In this document: one piece after another, positions 10,231-21,755 of the stretch | Position numbering within the stretch: position 1 is the first letter of the stretch | Layout: each line of letters begins with the position of its first letter | From: Rhabdophis nuchalis | Lineage: Eukaryota; Chordata; Lepidosauria; Squamata; Natricidae | Length of the DNA: 64,000 nt | NCBI GenBank assembly: GCA_039707465.1 | Contig: CM077644.1 | Span: 185,491,462 to 185,555,461, forward strand | Direction: 5' to 3' | Notes under the pieces: generated by a model | Databases searched by the model: none | Told to the model about the DNA's origin: nothing | The model's input: the letters and a program-made list of their open reading frames with translations, nothing else | Translations under genes and position numbers: made by a program

Positions 10231-11911
10231 CTTCCAAGTGACTTCCGTCGGATTTATTGAAAAAGGAAGTTTCTTGTTAACTAAGGGATTGCTGTTAGAC
10301 AATGTATCCTGAGCCTTGCTACATTTTAAATTGATTGTTTTCACTTTTGCTTTTTCCACCCTGCCGGCAAGGCGGAAAGGTGGTGTTCTCTTTGTTCCCA
10401 GGACGGAACTTTTCTTTTTTGAAAATAAGCATTCCTCTATTTCAACAAAATTAGGCTAATTTCAAAATATATAAGAAAAGAACCTGCTTGGTGTCTTTCG
10501 ATGCTCTCTCCCTTTGTGAAACCTTCTGCTTTTGTTTGGAAAGTTTTTTCCTTTTTTCCTTTTTCTCTCTGGACGTTGTAAACTTAATTTGAACTACAGC
10601 TTTTGTCTCAGACTTCACAGACTGCCCGCCCAACAGCGCCATTTTTTTCCTTTTCTTCTCCATGCACCAACACTTAAAACTTTAATTACGGCATCGAGGA
10701 AACCCCCATTTGGGAAACCAAGCTCTGCTCCAGCATCTACAAAACCCAGCCCATCCTCACAACCAAAGATTTCAGCTTTGTTACAGAAGCAAGCAGAAGC
10801 AGAGGATCCTAAGTCACCAAGCCCTCAGCCATTAAACGTAGAGGAGATGTTTCAAAGAATAATGAATGAAATGCAACAAATCCGGAAAGACAATTTAAGC
10901 ACAAGATTGGAATTATTGGAGGCGCAAAGAGAAATAACAAATAATAAACAAAAAATTGTGGGGCTGGAAGGGGGGGCGGTTGAGTTGAAGGAAGAGATAA
11001 AAGACTTTAAGAAAGAATTTACAGATATTACTGGTCAAATGTCTAAAATTGATTTTGAACGCATGTCTTTCTTTTTAAGATTTCAGAATGTTCCAGAATT
11101 ACCGAATGAGAATTTAAGAGAGTTGATGGCTACTATGTTAGCGGATTATATTAAGAAAGATAAGCAATTTATTTGGGGGGACATTGATTTGATTTATAGA
11201 ATTAATTCAGCATTTGCCAGAATAAATGAGGTACCCAGAGAGATGCATATTAAATTCATAAGAAGGTCAACGAGGGATGAGATACTGAGAGCGCAAAGAG
11301 GGGGCCCTTTGATGTATCAGCAAAACGAGGTGGCCATATTGAAGCAGATCCCAAAGAAAATACGAGATATAAGAAGGAATTATTCCTTCTTAACAAAAAA
11401 ATTATTCAAAAAGGGGGTGTGGTTCAAGTGGTTGATGCCTGAAGGGATGCTGGTATTCTGGGAGGGAGAAGAGTTAGAATCAAAACAGTTGAAGAGGCGC
11501 ATAATTTTCTTAAAAAACACTCCTCAATCCTGGATGATGATGAGATGGGAACGGGAGGGGCCACGGGTCCGCCTGCTGGTGGGGAGGAGGAGGAAGAGAC
11601 TATAGCAAAGAGGCTCAGATCGCAAAAATAATTTGCTATATATTTTTTTATGATGGTAATTCCTGTACGGATGTCAATAGTACAAAGTAATTGAATGTAT
11701 AAAATAATATGAAAATTTATGATTTTAAAATGTATGTACCCCTTCCTTTTAATTTTTTTTAAAAAATGGAATATGTATGAAGACTCGAAGGCGGTCATCA
11801 AACCCGATGTGGAAGCTCCAAAATATTATCTAACACCTTATCTACCCCTTTCCTGATATAAATTGTTAAAACCAATAAAACGTTTTCAAATTTAAAAAAA
11901 AAGAAAAGAAA
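10231..11911 (+). mobile_element. L1-type element carrying only ORF1 (HAL1-like)
   Basis: The element starts inside the SINE head, has a GC-mixed, pyrimidine-rich 5' leader, a degraded L1 ORF1, about 250 bp of AT-rich 3' untranslated sequence, CCAATAAAACG near 11872 and an A-rich tail (about 11893-11911), after which the SINE resumes. There is no ORF2 endonuclease or reverse transcriptase between ORF1 and the tail. Mammalian HAL1 elements have this architecture. A full L1 that lost ORF2 by internal deletion would look the same in a single copy. Confidence 0.8.
10688..11631 (+). pseudogene. L1 ORF1p-like protein, disrupted
   Basis: L1 ORF1p is an RNA-binding chaperone that trimerises and packages L1 RNA. 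The open frame runs from 10532, but the L1-like part begins around an ACG codon at 10688 followed by ASRKPPFGKP, which may be a lost ATG. A Pro/Ser-rich segment is followed by a heptad-like coiled coil (about residues 103-175 of the frame), then an RRM-like core (FFLRFQNVPE) and a C-terminal domain (VPREMHIKF, FLTKKLFKKGVWFKW, LVFWEGEE), all in L1 ORF1p order. Around 11482-11487 the frame slips within an A run: the other frame continues with an acidic tail and stops at 11629-11631, whereas the unshifted frame stops at 11605. No ORF2 follows. Confidence 0.82.
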
Positions 11912-12185
11912 GGATGGCAGTTCGACGGTTCGAATCCCTAGTGCTGCATAACAGAGTGATCTCCTGCTACTTGTCCCAGCTTCTGCTAACCTAGCAGTTC
12001 GAAAACACGTAAAAAATGCAAGTAGAAAAATAGGGACCACCTTCGGCATTTAGTCATGCCGGCCACATGACCATGGAGACGTCTTTGGACATTCAGGCTA
12101 TTCAGGTTTGAAACGGAGATGAGCACCACCCCCTAGAATCAAGAACAACTAGCACATATGTGTGAGGGGAACCTTTACCTTTACC
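11912..12185 (+). mobile_element. Sauria-type SINE, 3' part of the split copy
   Basis: It resumes with AAAGGATGGCAGTTCGACGG, contains the B-box GGTTCGAATCC (about 11927), the TGCAAGTAGAAAAATAGG block, the GACCATGGAGACG block and the AACCTTTACCTTTACC tail. Together with 10164-10230 it makes one SINE of normal plan. Confidence 0.92.
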
Positions 12186-12196
12186 TAACTGCATAT

Positions 12197-13170
12197 TGCA
12201 CCTTGTGCATCTATTTATATCATCATGATATTATCTTAATTGTTATTTTACAGTTGCAGGGTTCAGCCCGTGTTTTAATTAGCTTTTGTATTAAAAATAG
12301 GTTTTTTTTCTTATAATGGTAGAAGGCGAGCAGAATATGAATACATTTCAAGGAATCATCTGCTGCTCAGCAAACAGATAAAGCTCCGGGATCAAATTAA
12401 TAATGTCAAGTTTCCAATATTAAATAGGAGTAGAAGCTGTAAATTATAGCACAATGTTACATTGCTGAAGCAATAACTATGAGAAATTAGCAGACCAGAT
12501 GTTGTATGCATACCTATTAACATGCCGCATTTTCTAAAAGAGTATTCTAATGACAGTGACATTTTTAGAACTGCTGGGTTCCCTAATTATAACAGGCATG
12601 TGGTCTATGAATGCTGTAGAATTACTCTCTGCTGCAATTTAATTTTACTACTCTGGATGTCTTCATTTAAAATCTTCTTACATCTAAATCTTGCTATTAG
12701 ATATGAGCCAAGGAACTCACTAGGGTGGCTAGTTGTAGAGTTGTTTGTCATAGTGATCCACTTAATGGTCTGGATGCAAATTTACCTCCCACTGACATGT
12801 AAATGTTGAATTAAATGCAGCTAGTTTAATTTACTGTCAGGTCATTCATTCTGTTTCTTCCTTGGACACATCATGAAAATAAGCTTGACTTGCTTGCCAA
12901 GATCAAACATAAGAACTTTTCTGGCACTGCAATTTGAAGCTGAGGAGATCCAATTGAAATTTAAAGGACTCCTAATGAATGGAAAGGGGGGGAGGGGGAG
13001 AGAGGAGGAGGAGGAGGAGGAGGAGAAGGAGGACTGCATAATTGTGACTCATCTGCCAAAGGGAAAAAAAATCCCATCAATGATTCAAGGCAGAGGAGTA
13101 TAAACTGACCCCCTCTAAATAGCTTGGCCCTGGGCAGCATGGCCAATGGCTAAATATGATGGGATCTATT
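12197..13170. other. Unannotated stretch with a purine-rich tract
   Basis: No gene recognised. About 12984-13035 is a G/A-rich run containing (GGA)n. The 95-codon frame at 12522-12809 has no domain I recognise. Confidence 0.45.
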
Positions 13171-13178
13171 GTCTAAAA

Positions 13179-13246
13179 CAGGGATCTCCAACCTTTGCAA
13201 CTTTAAGTCTGAAGGACTTCAGCTCCCAGAATTCTCCAGCCAGCAA
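13179..13246. mobile_element. Exact half of a palindromic hAT-type element (68 bp)
   Basis: It begins CAGGGATCTCCAACC and runs through the complete left arm of the 135-bp palindrome, stopping two bases into the central AAA loop. The left flank gtctaaaa (13171-13178) and right flank agctaaaa (13247-13254) agree at 6 of 8 positions. The right arm is absent. Confidence 0.85.
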
Positions 13247-13254
13247 AGCTAAAA

Positions 13255-14102
13255 CCCTTGCTTTCTGACTCCTGATTTATGGATTCAACTTTAGCTCATT
13301 TTTATATTAATCTATGTTTTCTGGTTACGTGGCAAGAAATGCAGCCATGGTTCAGTAGGTAGCACTTTTGTTTCAGGAACCACATCCCCTTCACTAACTA
13401 AAATCATAACATCAAAAGGGAATTGGGTAGCATCTTTTCCAATTAACAAATTTTATTAAAAGGCACAAGGAACCATTCAGCCTAAAACAGATTCTTGCCA
13501 GCAACTAAAACAAAGAAGAATTATTCTTTAATTAACCCACAGTTATACTAACAGCACATCACAATCAACTGCTCACATAAGATTAGAAGTACTTTTAGAT
13601 ACTTTCCACCCTCCCGCCCCCATGATATATTCCATTATTTGTCCACAATGCCCCTTTGAATCCTAAGTTAGGCAAACAGGCTTTACTTTTTACAAAATAA
13701 TTAATGGATACTCTTTTAATTGGGACTCAAGTAAAGACAAAGTAATATCACAGCATCTTAATCTTGCAGGTCATTTGAATACAGATTTCAAAGTCACTGT
13801 TTCAGAACAAAGAAATGTGACTAGCATCAGAGAATGACAGACTGCCACATTCATAAACATAGAAGGGCTTTAGGCTATCTCAGTAAGTCTTAACAAACAC
13901 AATGAGATATTTTAGACATTAGATGCTCATCATCTATCTGGGTATTCTCCCCCATCTTCTTTCCTTATTGCTTGTCAAATCCCAATCAATTTAACTCACT
14001 CTGTGCATCTGATGAATAACTTCCTGCATTGTATTTTAATTGTGCCTTTTCTTTCTTTCTTCGCATACTCTTCTAAACCTGTCTGCCGTCACTTTCTGCA
14101 GG
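13255..14102. other. Unannotated stretch
   Basis: No gene or repeat recognised. Confidence 0.4.
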
Positions 14103-14110
14103 AGTAAAAA

Positions 14111-14396
14111 CACAGTGGGATTCTACCGGTTTGGACCGGTTCAGGTAAACCGGTAGCTCCAACTACCAGCTGGGAGCGAACCAGTTTGCTCCGATTCCAG
14201 TTGCGCCCCTGCGCTATACTCACCTATATTCCTTTTCTGAAGCCCAGCTGACAGGCGCGGCAGGATGGATTGCCATGCCTCAGCTGTTTTCCTTCCCAGC
14301 AGTAATGTGGAAGGTTGGTTTCTCTGTAATCTGTGCACAAATGCGCAAAGCGCACGGTCAGTGAACTGGTTTTAAACCTGTAGGATCCCACCCCTG
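14111..14396. mobile_element. hAT-type element, ACCGGTT family
   Basis: Ends are CACAGTGGGATTCTACC and ATCCCACCCCTG. The flanks are a perfect 8-bp repeat agtaaaaa (14103-14110 and 14397-14404). Inside are TTTGGACCGG and AAACCGGTAG motifs shared with the copies at 29048 and 32638. Non-coding. Confidence 0.88.
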
Positions 14397-14404
14397 AGTA
14401 AAAA

Positions 14405-15690
14405 TTATGGAAAAAGAAAAATGCATAAGAGGATTCGAAGTGGAGCTGACACCATTAGTCTTCATAAAATGCTATGATTGAGCACTGGCTGCTATACCAA
14501 TTCTAAAGAGTCATTTAGATAAAATTCATTGAATTTTATCCACTGAATTTAAAGGTGTTAAAATAATAAAAAAGGAACTAGGTTGCCGCATGTTTTGCAT
14601 GTTGTTGCCATTCATGTCAGGACTGTGTTTTAGCTTTCAAAGGGATACTTTGCTTCAAGCAATCCCCTTCAGTTCTATGAAGCCCCCAGGCACAAAGAAA
14701 ATATGCCTTGATTGGATCCCTCCTGCTTTGATTGTTAACTGATTTCTATTTTTATACAGAAATTCTGTCATTTCTCTAACATGATCAAAATGTATCCCTA
14801 TCATTATTTAGAAAGTATGCAATGCACTATGTCCATGAGAACTTCCTAAGTTGAGGTTCTCCAAGTCAGTTGGACTTCAGCCTCCATAATCCCCAAGCCG
14901 ATGCAACTATTGGCTAGGTTGACAGAATATTAAGGAAATTGAAAGGCTCCAGTCTGGGAATGGATGTATTAATAGCAAAACCAGTAGATGTTGTTATTGG
15001 TTTGTTTTTGAAAGAATATGAGTAGCTGTACTTTCACAACATGCTGTTCACTCAAGACATGATATATGAGCTGCTATTTCTAAAAAATTAGCAAAGGAAG
15101 AGGACATATATACAAGTCAACAAGCTTCAATGTTAATCTTGAAGCTGTAAATCATACTACAAGTCAGAAGACAGAGGTTGTACATCAAATAATTTATCAT
15201 AGTATATGGTCTATTAATGGTACAATTTGATGCCTTCAGAACATTTTTATCCTATTCCCAGAAGAAAATAATTTAACCTCACAAGACCTTGGATAAATTC
15301 ATTTTTTTTCATTAGCAAAAATGAACAGGGGGATTTATTTCAAAGTTATGTTAAATAATATTTTTAAAAATATTTGTACCATTTAATATGCAAGTATGGT
15401 AACTGAAGACTTTAAATCACTTGGTAGGATATACAGAGAAGATGAATATTCCTATAGTGTTGTAGTAAATGCTCACCAGCTGTTCATCAATTTAGAAACA
15501 TGTTTTATTTTCAAGTATAGGCCTGATATTTGATTTTGGGGGAGATATATGGATGCTGATCTTAAAACAACTAAATTATTTTGTTGTGCTGGACTTATTG
15601 GTGTTTCTCAGAAATAATGAGTTTGAACTAACCTTTAAGTCAAATATTCAGACAGAAAAAACTTGTTACATAATGCTTTGAATTTCTATG
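14405..15690. other. Unannotated stretch
   Basis: No gene seen. About 14845-14932 contains TTGGACTTCAGCCTCCATAA and may be a very old hAT remnant, not strong enough to call. Confidence 0.4.
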
Positions 15691-15699
15691 ATTAGATAA

Positions 15700-15960
15700 T
15701 CTTCTAGATATAAAAATTTACAATGCTGCAACAAATGATGGGCAAGAATATGGATGAGGAAGAATCTATTGGTAGGTCTCTGATTACTTTGAAGTAAATT
15801 AGCATAAAAGTATTTTTAAACTTTTTATTTATTTCATAGGCATATGTTCCAAATAAAACAGTCTGATGATGAACAGTACAAAGACATATTTCTTGTGTGT
15901 CCAATCACAATTGGTCAATAAAGATTCTATTCTATTTCTATTCTATTCTGTTCTATTCTA
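15700..15960 (+). mobile_element. LINE 3' end with (TTCTA)n tail
   Basis: The sequence ends TTGGTCAATAAAGATTC followed by imperfect TTCTA repeats (about 15928-15960). A similar CAATAAAGATT motif precedes the (ATT)n tail at 20226-20322. Snake CR1/L3 LINEs are reported to end in short tandem repeats and to seed microsatellites; the exact start and family here are inferred. Confidence 0.6.
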
Positions 15961-17072
15961 CTTATAAAAGTAATTTTAAAAGTTTTGGGGGGAGATTATA
16001 GCTAATTTCCTCATTAAATTCCAGAGTTCTAAGCCATGTTTATGTGAGCGAGTGATTTTAAGAAAGTAAGAAGAGAGTTGACAAAAGCATTAGAACTTTC
16101 CCATTGATTGAACAAATAGAAACATTGATCCTGTCTTGATCCTTTATCTTTAGACAAATTTGAAAACACATGTTTGATCCCGCCCCCCCCAAAAAAAGTT
16201 TTTAAAACTATATATTTAAAAAAAATAAGTCCACCCTTGTTTGTTTTAAATCTTTAATATTTCATATCCTCCTTTAATATCATATGTGTTTATGGCCCTT
16301 TGAGAGTTGATCAGTAATAAGCCTAAGTAAATAAACAAGTTTGCAAATTTTTCTAAGGATACTTGAGAGCAAACCTTACTGACAAAAACAGGCCTAACTT
16401 CTAAGTAAATATGCAGAAGACTGAATTGTAAACTACTACCCTAATACATCTCCATTAACACATTTACAAACATAAAGCCTCTATCTCAGATAAAACTAGT
16501 GGCTCTTGGAAGTTGGTTTGGGCAGTTACTCTTCTGATCAAATATATTCTGTTTGATTACTTAGTTTATTTGCTTTATTTTTTAAAGATTATAGATACTG
16601 TAACTGAACGTTAGCTTGACTAGTTATATTTGTTTTCCCTATGAATTAAAGATTGGGTTTAAAGAAGTTTCTGAAGGTGAAGGGTTCATAAACAAAGTCC
16701 CGCAAGTTCTATGCATTTAGATAATTTCAAACTTGTGAACAAAAGCTTTTGCATGGTCTGGAGATCAGCAATTAACAGCAATTAGTGATTGCATCTGCTG
16801 TTGTTTGCCAAGTTTACAGTAGCAAGTTAGTACAAAAGAAGTTAGGAGATCACCTTGGATACACCACTGTGTTTTCATTTCCTTTAATAATCTGCCTTGA
16901 ATGCTAATGGGGGTCTTTCTTCAGGGAATTGGAAAAAATTAATCCATTGCTGTTTATATTATCTTTCAACTAATTATCACTTCTCCCTCTCTTGGGCAGA
17001 TTGGAATGGACCAATTTGATAATTTGTAAGGCAACACAAAATATAGAAATTGTAAAATTATTAATATAGTTT
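15961..17072. other. Unannotated AT-rich stretch
   Basis: No gene or repeat recognised. Confidence 0.4.
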
Positions 17073-17108
<36 letters not shown>

Positions 17109-17121
17109 GGAGAGAGAGAGA
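17073..17121. repeat. Compound (TG)n(AG)n microsatellite
   Basis: (TG)9 at 17073-17090 passes directly into about 31 bp of (AG)n with one GGG interruption. Confidence 0.98.
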
Positions 17122-17825
17122 CTAAAAGTATGTTTTATTTAGTAATATTTTTTACTTAGGAATGTTCAAAGGTCATATGACAAATGAATAAAAAAATAGT
17201 TAGAAATAAATAGGACCAAGTCAAACATTTAGAGCAAGGGGCCGACTTGTTATACACTCTGTATATGATTACTGTAGCCTATTTCAGATCTGTAGCTTCA
17301 CAGCCCTGTTAATATAGATATTTCAGTACACCTTCAAAGAATATTGGATTATAAATTGCCCTATCAGCATATATTTTAAATTAACCTGCCTTTGAATTAA
17401 AATATTACCTTATTTGGAACTTTAACAGTAGTCCAGTGAATCACTTCAAGAAAACTAAATATCAGCCTTCTTTATCTCTTTACATTCCAACTCTTATTGC
17501 CATTCAACTCATCACTTCTTCAACCACCTGGACTTTAACACACCTGGAAGGCAACCAGGTTGAGAAGGTTACTATGCCCCATAATGTTATTAGTACTCCT
17601 TTTCACAAATAGCAGTTCTCACCAGGTAGCAAACCTCTTTTGAGATAAGGGGATATTTCAAATAGCAGTAGAGATGAAGAAATATTCACAGATGAATGTG
17701 AAGAGTTTTCCTGGAAAGTGACTACTTAGTTCTTATAGAAACAGTATTGAGCCAAGCTAGAAATACATCTCATCAGAAGGTGGACCATGCTTGGTTTTAT
17801 ATATACATATATTAGCCTCAGGATG
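17122..17825. other. Unannotated stretch
   Basis: No gene or repeat recognised. Confidence 0.4.
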
Positions 17826-18255
17826 AAACTGCCTTGGTAGTATTAACTGTGAGAGGGATCTTGGTGCTCCAGTGGACAACCACTTAAAAATTAGCCAGCA
17901 ATGTGCTTCAGCTGCCAAAAAAGCCAACACAATCCTCGGCTGCATTAACAGAGGGATAGAATCAAGATCATGTTAAGTCTTAATACCACTTTATAATGCC
18001 TTCATAAGATCACACTTGGAATACTTCATCCAGTTTTGGTCGCCATGATGATTACAGGACTGAAAGCTAAAACATTTGAAGAACAGTTGCTGGAATTGTG
18101 TATGTCTAGTTTAATGAAAAGAAGGATAAGGGTGTTCCATGATAGCAGTGTTCCAATATCTATGGGGCTGCCACAAATCAAAGGGAGTCAACCTAGCCTA
18201 AAAAGCGCCAGACCGCAGGACAAGAAACAATGGAAGGAAGCTAATCAAGGAGAGA
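17826..18255 (+). pseudogene. CR1 LINE ORF2 C-terminus and 3' UTR, decayed
   Basis: Translation of about 17848-18045 gives, across a stop, LGAPVDNHLKISQQCASAAK, KANTILGCINRG and IPLYNAFIRSHLEY, the conserved end of the CR1 reverse transcriptase protein. It then runs into CR1 3' UTR text (GGAATTGTGTATGTCTAGTT, AATGAAAAGAAGGATAAGGG and GGTGTTCCATGATAGCAGTG type blocks). In-frame stops show it is dead. It is longer at the 5' side than the other CR1 pieces in the window. Confidence 0.85.
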
Positions 18256-18837
18256 AACAACCTAGATCTAAGCAGTGTTCATCAATATCAAAATGGCAGA
18301 CACAATCAGGCAACCAAGCTATGTCCATTTTAATATGCATCACACACATCACCAAATATAAAAAGGTGTTGGACATAGATCACCCTGTCACACCAGCCAA
18401 TTTAATAAATAAAATCACACTCACATGAACATCTCATTATAGAACCTAACAGGTAAGTATGCATCTGTGGAACTTTTTTTTGAGCCTAACTTATTAAACA
18501 GGAATAAATGGGGGAAGCACAGAAATTACACTATGCAATATATACTATGTTTTTTTAGTTGTTCTAAAAAAACCAGTGAGCCATATGCAACTTTGAAAAA
18601 TGTCCTATGGAATGGCCTTTACTTAAAAATACACTCTGCTTAGTTTTGAAGGCTTAAGTCAGCAGAGCCAATACGCCTGAGGGAAATTTATTCACTGAGC
18701 AGAGTACGTTCAAAGTTCATAATATAAACAAAATCAAAACAACCCCCATCCCCACTAAAACTCAAGAGGTCCAAACAAATGGAAGGAATGAGAGATGGAG
18801 CAGTAGTTTAAAGTTATTTCGGCTGGGATTCTTCACT
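18256..18837. other. Unannotated stretch
   Basis: No gene recognised; begins in possible CR1 3' sequence and continues as AT-rich DNA. Confidence 0.4.
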
Positions 18838-18909
18838 TTGGCAGTGAAGAATCTCCCCTTCGGGGAGAGAGAGCGGGTTATAAATAAAAATTATTATTAT
18901 TATTATTAT
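18838..18909 (+). mobile_element. L2/L3-like LINE 3' tail fragment
   Basis: CCCCTTCGGGGAGAGAGAGC is followed by GGGTTATAAATAAAA and (ATT)n, the same 3' end as the long LINE at 39804-42959 (there on the minus strand). Only about 70 bp was inserted or kept. Confidence 0.8.
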
Positions 18910-19221
18910 AAAGTCCTGGTGAAGATCCAACCATTATTTCTCTGGATTTTAGCACAAACTTAATCTATGGTCCACTCCTCTCACCCCTCTTGTCTGGTCT
19001 AAAAATTAGATCGTGTTTATACAAACAGACTAATATAGATATTTACTTTTTAAAAAATCCATCTTTTCAGGGCTGTAGTTATATTAATGCAAATCTTTCT
19101 GAGAGCCATTGGTTCTGTCTGTTTCTACAGAACTTATTCGGCTTCAGAAACTGCAGTCTTGGCTTTATCTCGGTGGCATCCTAAGGTACAAACAGCTGTA
19201 CCTTTCTTTATGACTAGAGCT

Positions 19222-19335
19222 GCTCCTCGAATTATGACCACAACTGAGCCCAAAATTTCTGTTGCTAAGCAAGACAGTTGTTAAGTGAATTTTGAAACCA
19301 TTTTATGACTTTTCTTGCCACAGTTGTTAAATTAA
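19222..19335 (-). mobile_element. Fragment of the TACGACC-type DNA element
   Basis: CCTCGAATTATGACCACAAC, CAAAATTTCTGTTGCTAAGC and CAGTTGTTAAGTGAA match, in order, the right-end region of the element at 37973-38450. The SINE at 19342 sits inside it: element-like text (GTTAAATTGATAATAC) resumes after 19689. Confidence 0.7.
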
Positions 19336-19341
19336 TAATAG

Positions 19342-19689
19342 AGGTAAAGGTTTCCCTGGCACATATGTGCTAGTCGTTCCCAACTCTAGAGGGCGGTGCT
19401 CATCTCGGTTTCAAAGTTGAAGAGCCAGTGCTGTCCAAAGATGTCCCCATGGTCATGTGGCCAGCATGACTAAACGCCAAAGGTGTATGAAACGCTGTTA
19501 CCTTCCCAACAAAGGTGGTCCCTATTTTTCTACTTGCATTTTTACATGCTTTTGAACTGCTAGGTTGGCAGAAGCTGGAACAAATAACGGGAGCTCACTC
19601 TGTTATGCAGCACTAGGGATTTGAACCGCTGAACTGCCAACCTTTCTGATCAACAAGCTCAGTGTCTTAGCCACTGAGCCACCATGTCC
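19342..19689 (-). mobile_element. Sauria-type tRNA-derived SINE, full length
   Basis: Same plan as 7257-7606: minus-strand tRNA-like head ending at CATGGTGGCTCAGTGGC, body, and ACCTTTACC tail. Flanks gttaaattaataata and gttaaattgataata agree at 14 of 15 positions (before 19342 and after 19689). Confidence 0.92.
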
Positions 19690-19881
19690 AGTTAAATTGA
19701 TAATACAGCTTGTTAAAAGGATCAGTCATGTGAAGAGGTCTCGGAGATTGCTTCCCAGCTCTTTAACTTTTTTCCTTTTAAAAACTAATTTGCTTTATTA
19801 TGGAAATTATAATAATATATTTCTGAAATAGATGACATTAGAGCTCTAAAACATATTCTGCTTTTGAAAAGCACATTTGTA

Positions 19882-20225
19882 CAAGTAGTCCTCAACTTAC
19901 GACAGCAATGGAACCCAATGCTTATGTTGCTAAGTGAGAAATTTATTGTCAGTTTTGCCTCATTGTCTTGCTACAGTTGTTAAGTGAATCAGTGAATCAC
20001 TGCAGTTGTTAAATTAGTCAAATGGTTGTTAAGTGAATCTGACTTCCTCCTCAACTTTGCTTGTTAGAAGTTCGCAAAAGGGGATCACATGACCCCAGGA
20101 CACTGCAACTGTCATAAATATGAGTCAGTTGTCAAGCATCTGAAAGTAAATCACAGGATCATGAGGATACTGCAACAGCCGTAAGTGTGAAAATGGTCAT
20201 CGGTCACTTTTTTCAGTACTGTTGT
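19882..20225 (+). mobile_element. TACGACC-type non-autonomous DNA element, 3'-incomplete
   Basis: It begins CAAGTAGTCCTCAACTTACG and contains repeated GTTGTTAAGTGAATC blocks, GGGGATCACATGACCCCAGG and CACTTTTTTCAGT, as do the copies at 37973 and 53188 in part. The right inverted repeat is not seen. Confidence 0.7.
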
Positions 20226-20288
20226 AGAATAACCAATTTTATTGTAATTAACCAATTTCATTGTAATTTTATTACAATTACAATAAAG

Positions 20289-20322
<34 letters not shown>
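20226..20322 (+). repeat. (ATT)n microsatellite on a LINE-like tail
   Basis: ACAATTACAATAAAGATT runs directly into about 11 ATT units (about 20289-20322). The same preceding motif is at 37821-37895 in reverse and, with another repeat unit, at 15905. Confidence 0.8.
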
Positions 20323-20324
<2 letters not shown>

Positions 20325-21056
20325 ATTCTGTAGATCAGCTGAGTGATGCAGTTTCCTCCTTTGTAGCATTCTCACATGAACTGCAATTCTATGTGAAATA
20401 AGGTGAAAACCTTGCTCATGATTAGGAACGGTGCAATCATAGCCAGTGTAGGGAATTTGGGCAGCCATAGAAACCCAGAAAATGCACAGTCCTGCTGATT
20501 GATATTAATATGGAGTGACCAAATGTTAAAATGATGAAGCCATGCAACCTGAAGTAAAAAGTAAAACTGTAAAGAGGAAATTCATTGGCTACTATTTTTG
20601 TTTTTCAACATTCTTCTTTGGAGACAAAATTCTTCCCTTGGCAAAAAAAAAGAAGAAATGTTTTGTATTTTTATTGCATATTTATAATAAACACTCAGAA
20701 AAAGATGAAAAGACACACAAGAAACAAAAATGAAAATAAGGGAAAATACAGCAAAACAGATAAGCAGAGAATTTATAAACATCATAAAAATAGCTTAACA
20801 TTTTTAGCATTTTGGTAGAAGATGAATATATTATAGCATTTTAAAAGCTGCTAATCCCAAGAAAAGTAAAACCCAAGTAAAATACAACAGCAACAGTCAA
20901 CACATATAAATCATAATATAAGATTAAAAATTATAATGGCTTCTATCTGAAAAATTAAAGATCTTGAATTAAAAGGACTCCAAATTTCGGAAGTGGTACA
21001 AACCTGTATATACAGTTTGGATCCAAAATTGGTTTTCATATTGAATTGAATTAATA
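20323..21056. other. Unannotated AT-rich stretch
   Basis: No gene seen; A-rich around 20640-20800. Confidence 0.4.
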
Positions 21057-21755
21057 ATAATAATAATTTAATAATTAATAATAATAATTTATTCGATTTA
21101 TAAACCGCCCCCTCTCCCCGAAGGGACTCGGGGCAATGTACAGGAAAATTAAAAAACCATCTAAAAACATACAATATATCCAAAGTTAAAAACGAATTAA
21201 ATTACCCTGTACTAAAATTTAAGAACATTAAAATTACAACCCAGCCTATGCTAAAATTCCCCTAAAATCTAACATCCATTTACGTGTTTGGCAGATGTTA
21301 TATTACAAAAGTCTAAACTATTATGCAAGACCAGCTTGCTGGAAAAAATATGTTTTAAGTGAACGGCGAAAGAGGGGAAGATCCGTGATAGTGTGAAGTT
21401 CGGGGGGTAGGTCATTCCAGAGGGCTGGCCCTGCCACAGAGAAGGCCCTAGGCACCGCTAGCCGGCATTGGCCGGCGGTTGGTACCCTCAGTAGGCCCTC
21501 TCTGTGGGAGCGTATCGGACGCAGGGAGGTATGTGGCAGGAGACGGTCCCGCAAGTAGCTAGGCCCCGAGCCATGGAGCGATTTGAAGATGATAACAAGC
21601 ACCTTGAAGCGCACCCGGAAGGCCACCGGTAGCCAGTGCAGCTCGCGCAGGAGAGGTGTTACGTGGGAGTAACGAGAAGCTCCCAGAATCCCCCGCGCGG
21701 CCGCATTCTGAACCAACTGGAGCCTCCGGGTGCACCTCAAGGGGAGCCCCATGTA
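21057..21755 (-). mobile_element. L2/L3-like LINE, 5'-truncated
   Basis: The minus strand carries the end of ORF2 (21752 to 21321), then about 210 bp of 3' UTR, the GGGGAGAGGGGGCGGTTTAT block and an (ATT/AAT)n-type tail. It is a typical 5'-truncated insertion of the family represented by 39804-42959. Confidence 0.9.
21321..21752 (-). pseudogene. LINE ORF2 C-terminal fragment
   Basis: The 143-codon frame matches the last part of the ORF2 at 40011-42953: MGLPLRCTRRLQLVQNAAAR, ELHWLPVAFRVRFKVL, PSYLRDRLLPHTSLRPI, SVAGPALWNDLPPE and FFQQAGLA. This C-terminal region follows the reverse transcriptase domain and carries no catalytic residues. It is only a fragment of the protein and cannot act alone. 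One residue run (around CRLAVPRAFS) is shortened relative to the other copies. Confidence 0.9.

Noticed and set aside
10451..10663. Lys-rich 70-codon minus-strand frame in the L1 leader
   Set aside because: Produced by the pyrimidine-rich plus strand; no ORF1p features.
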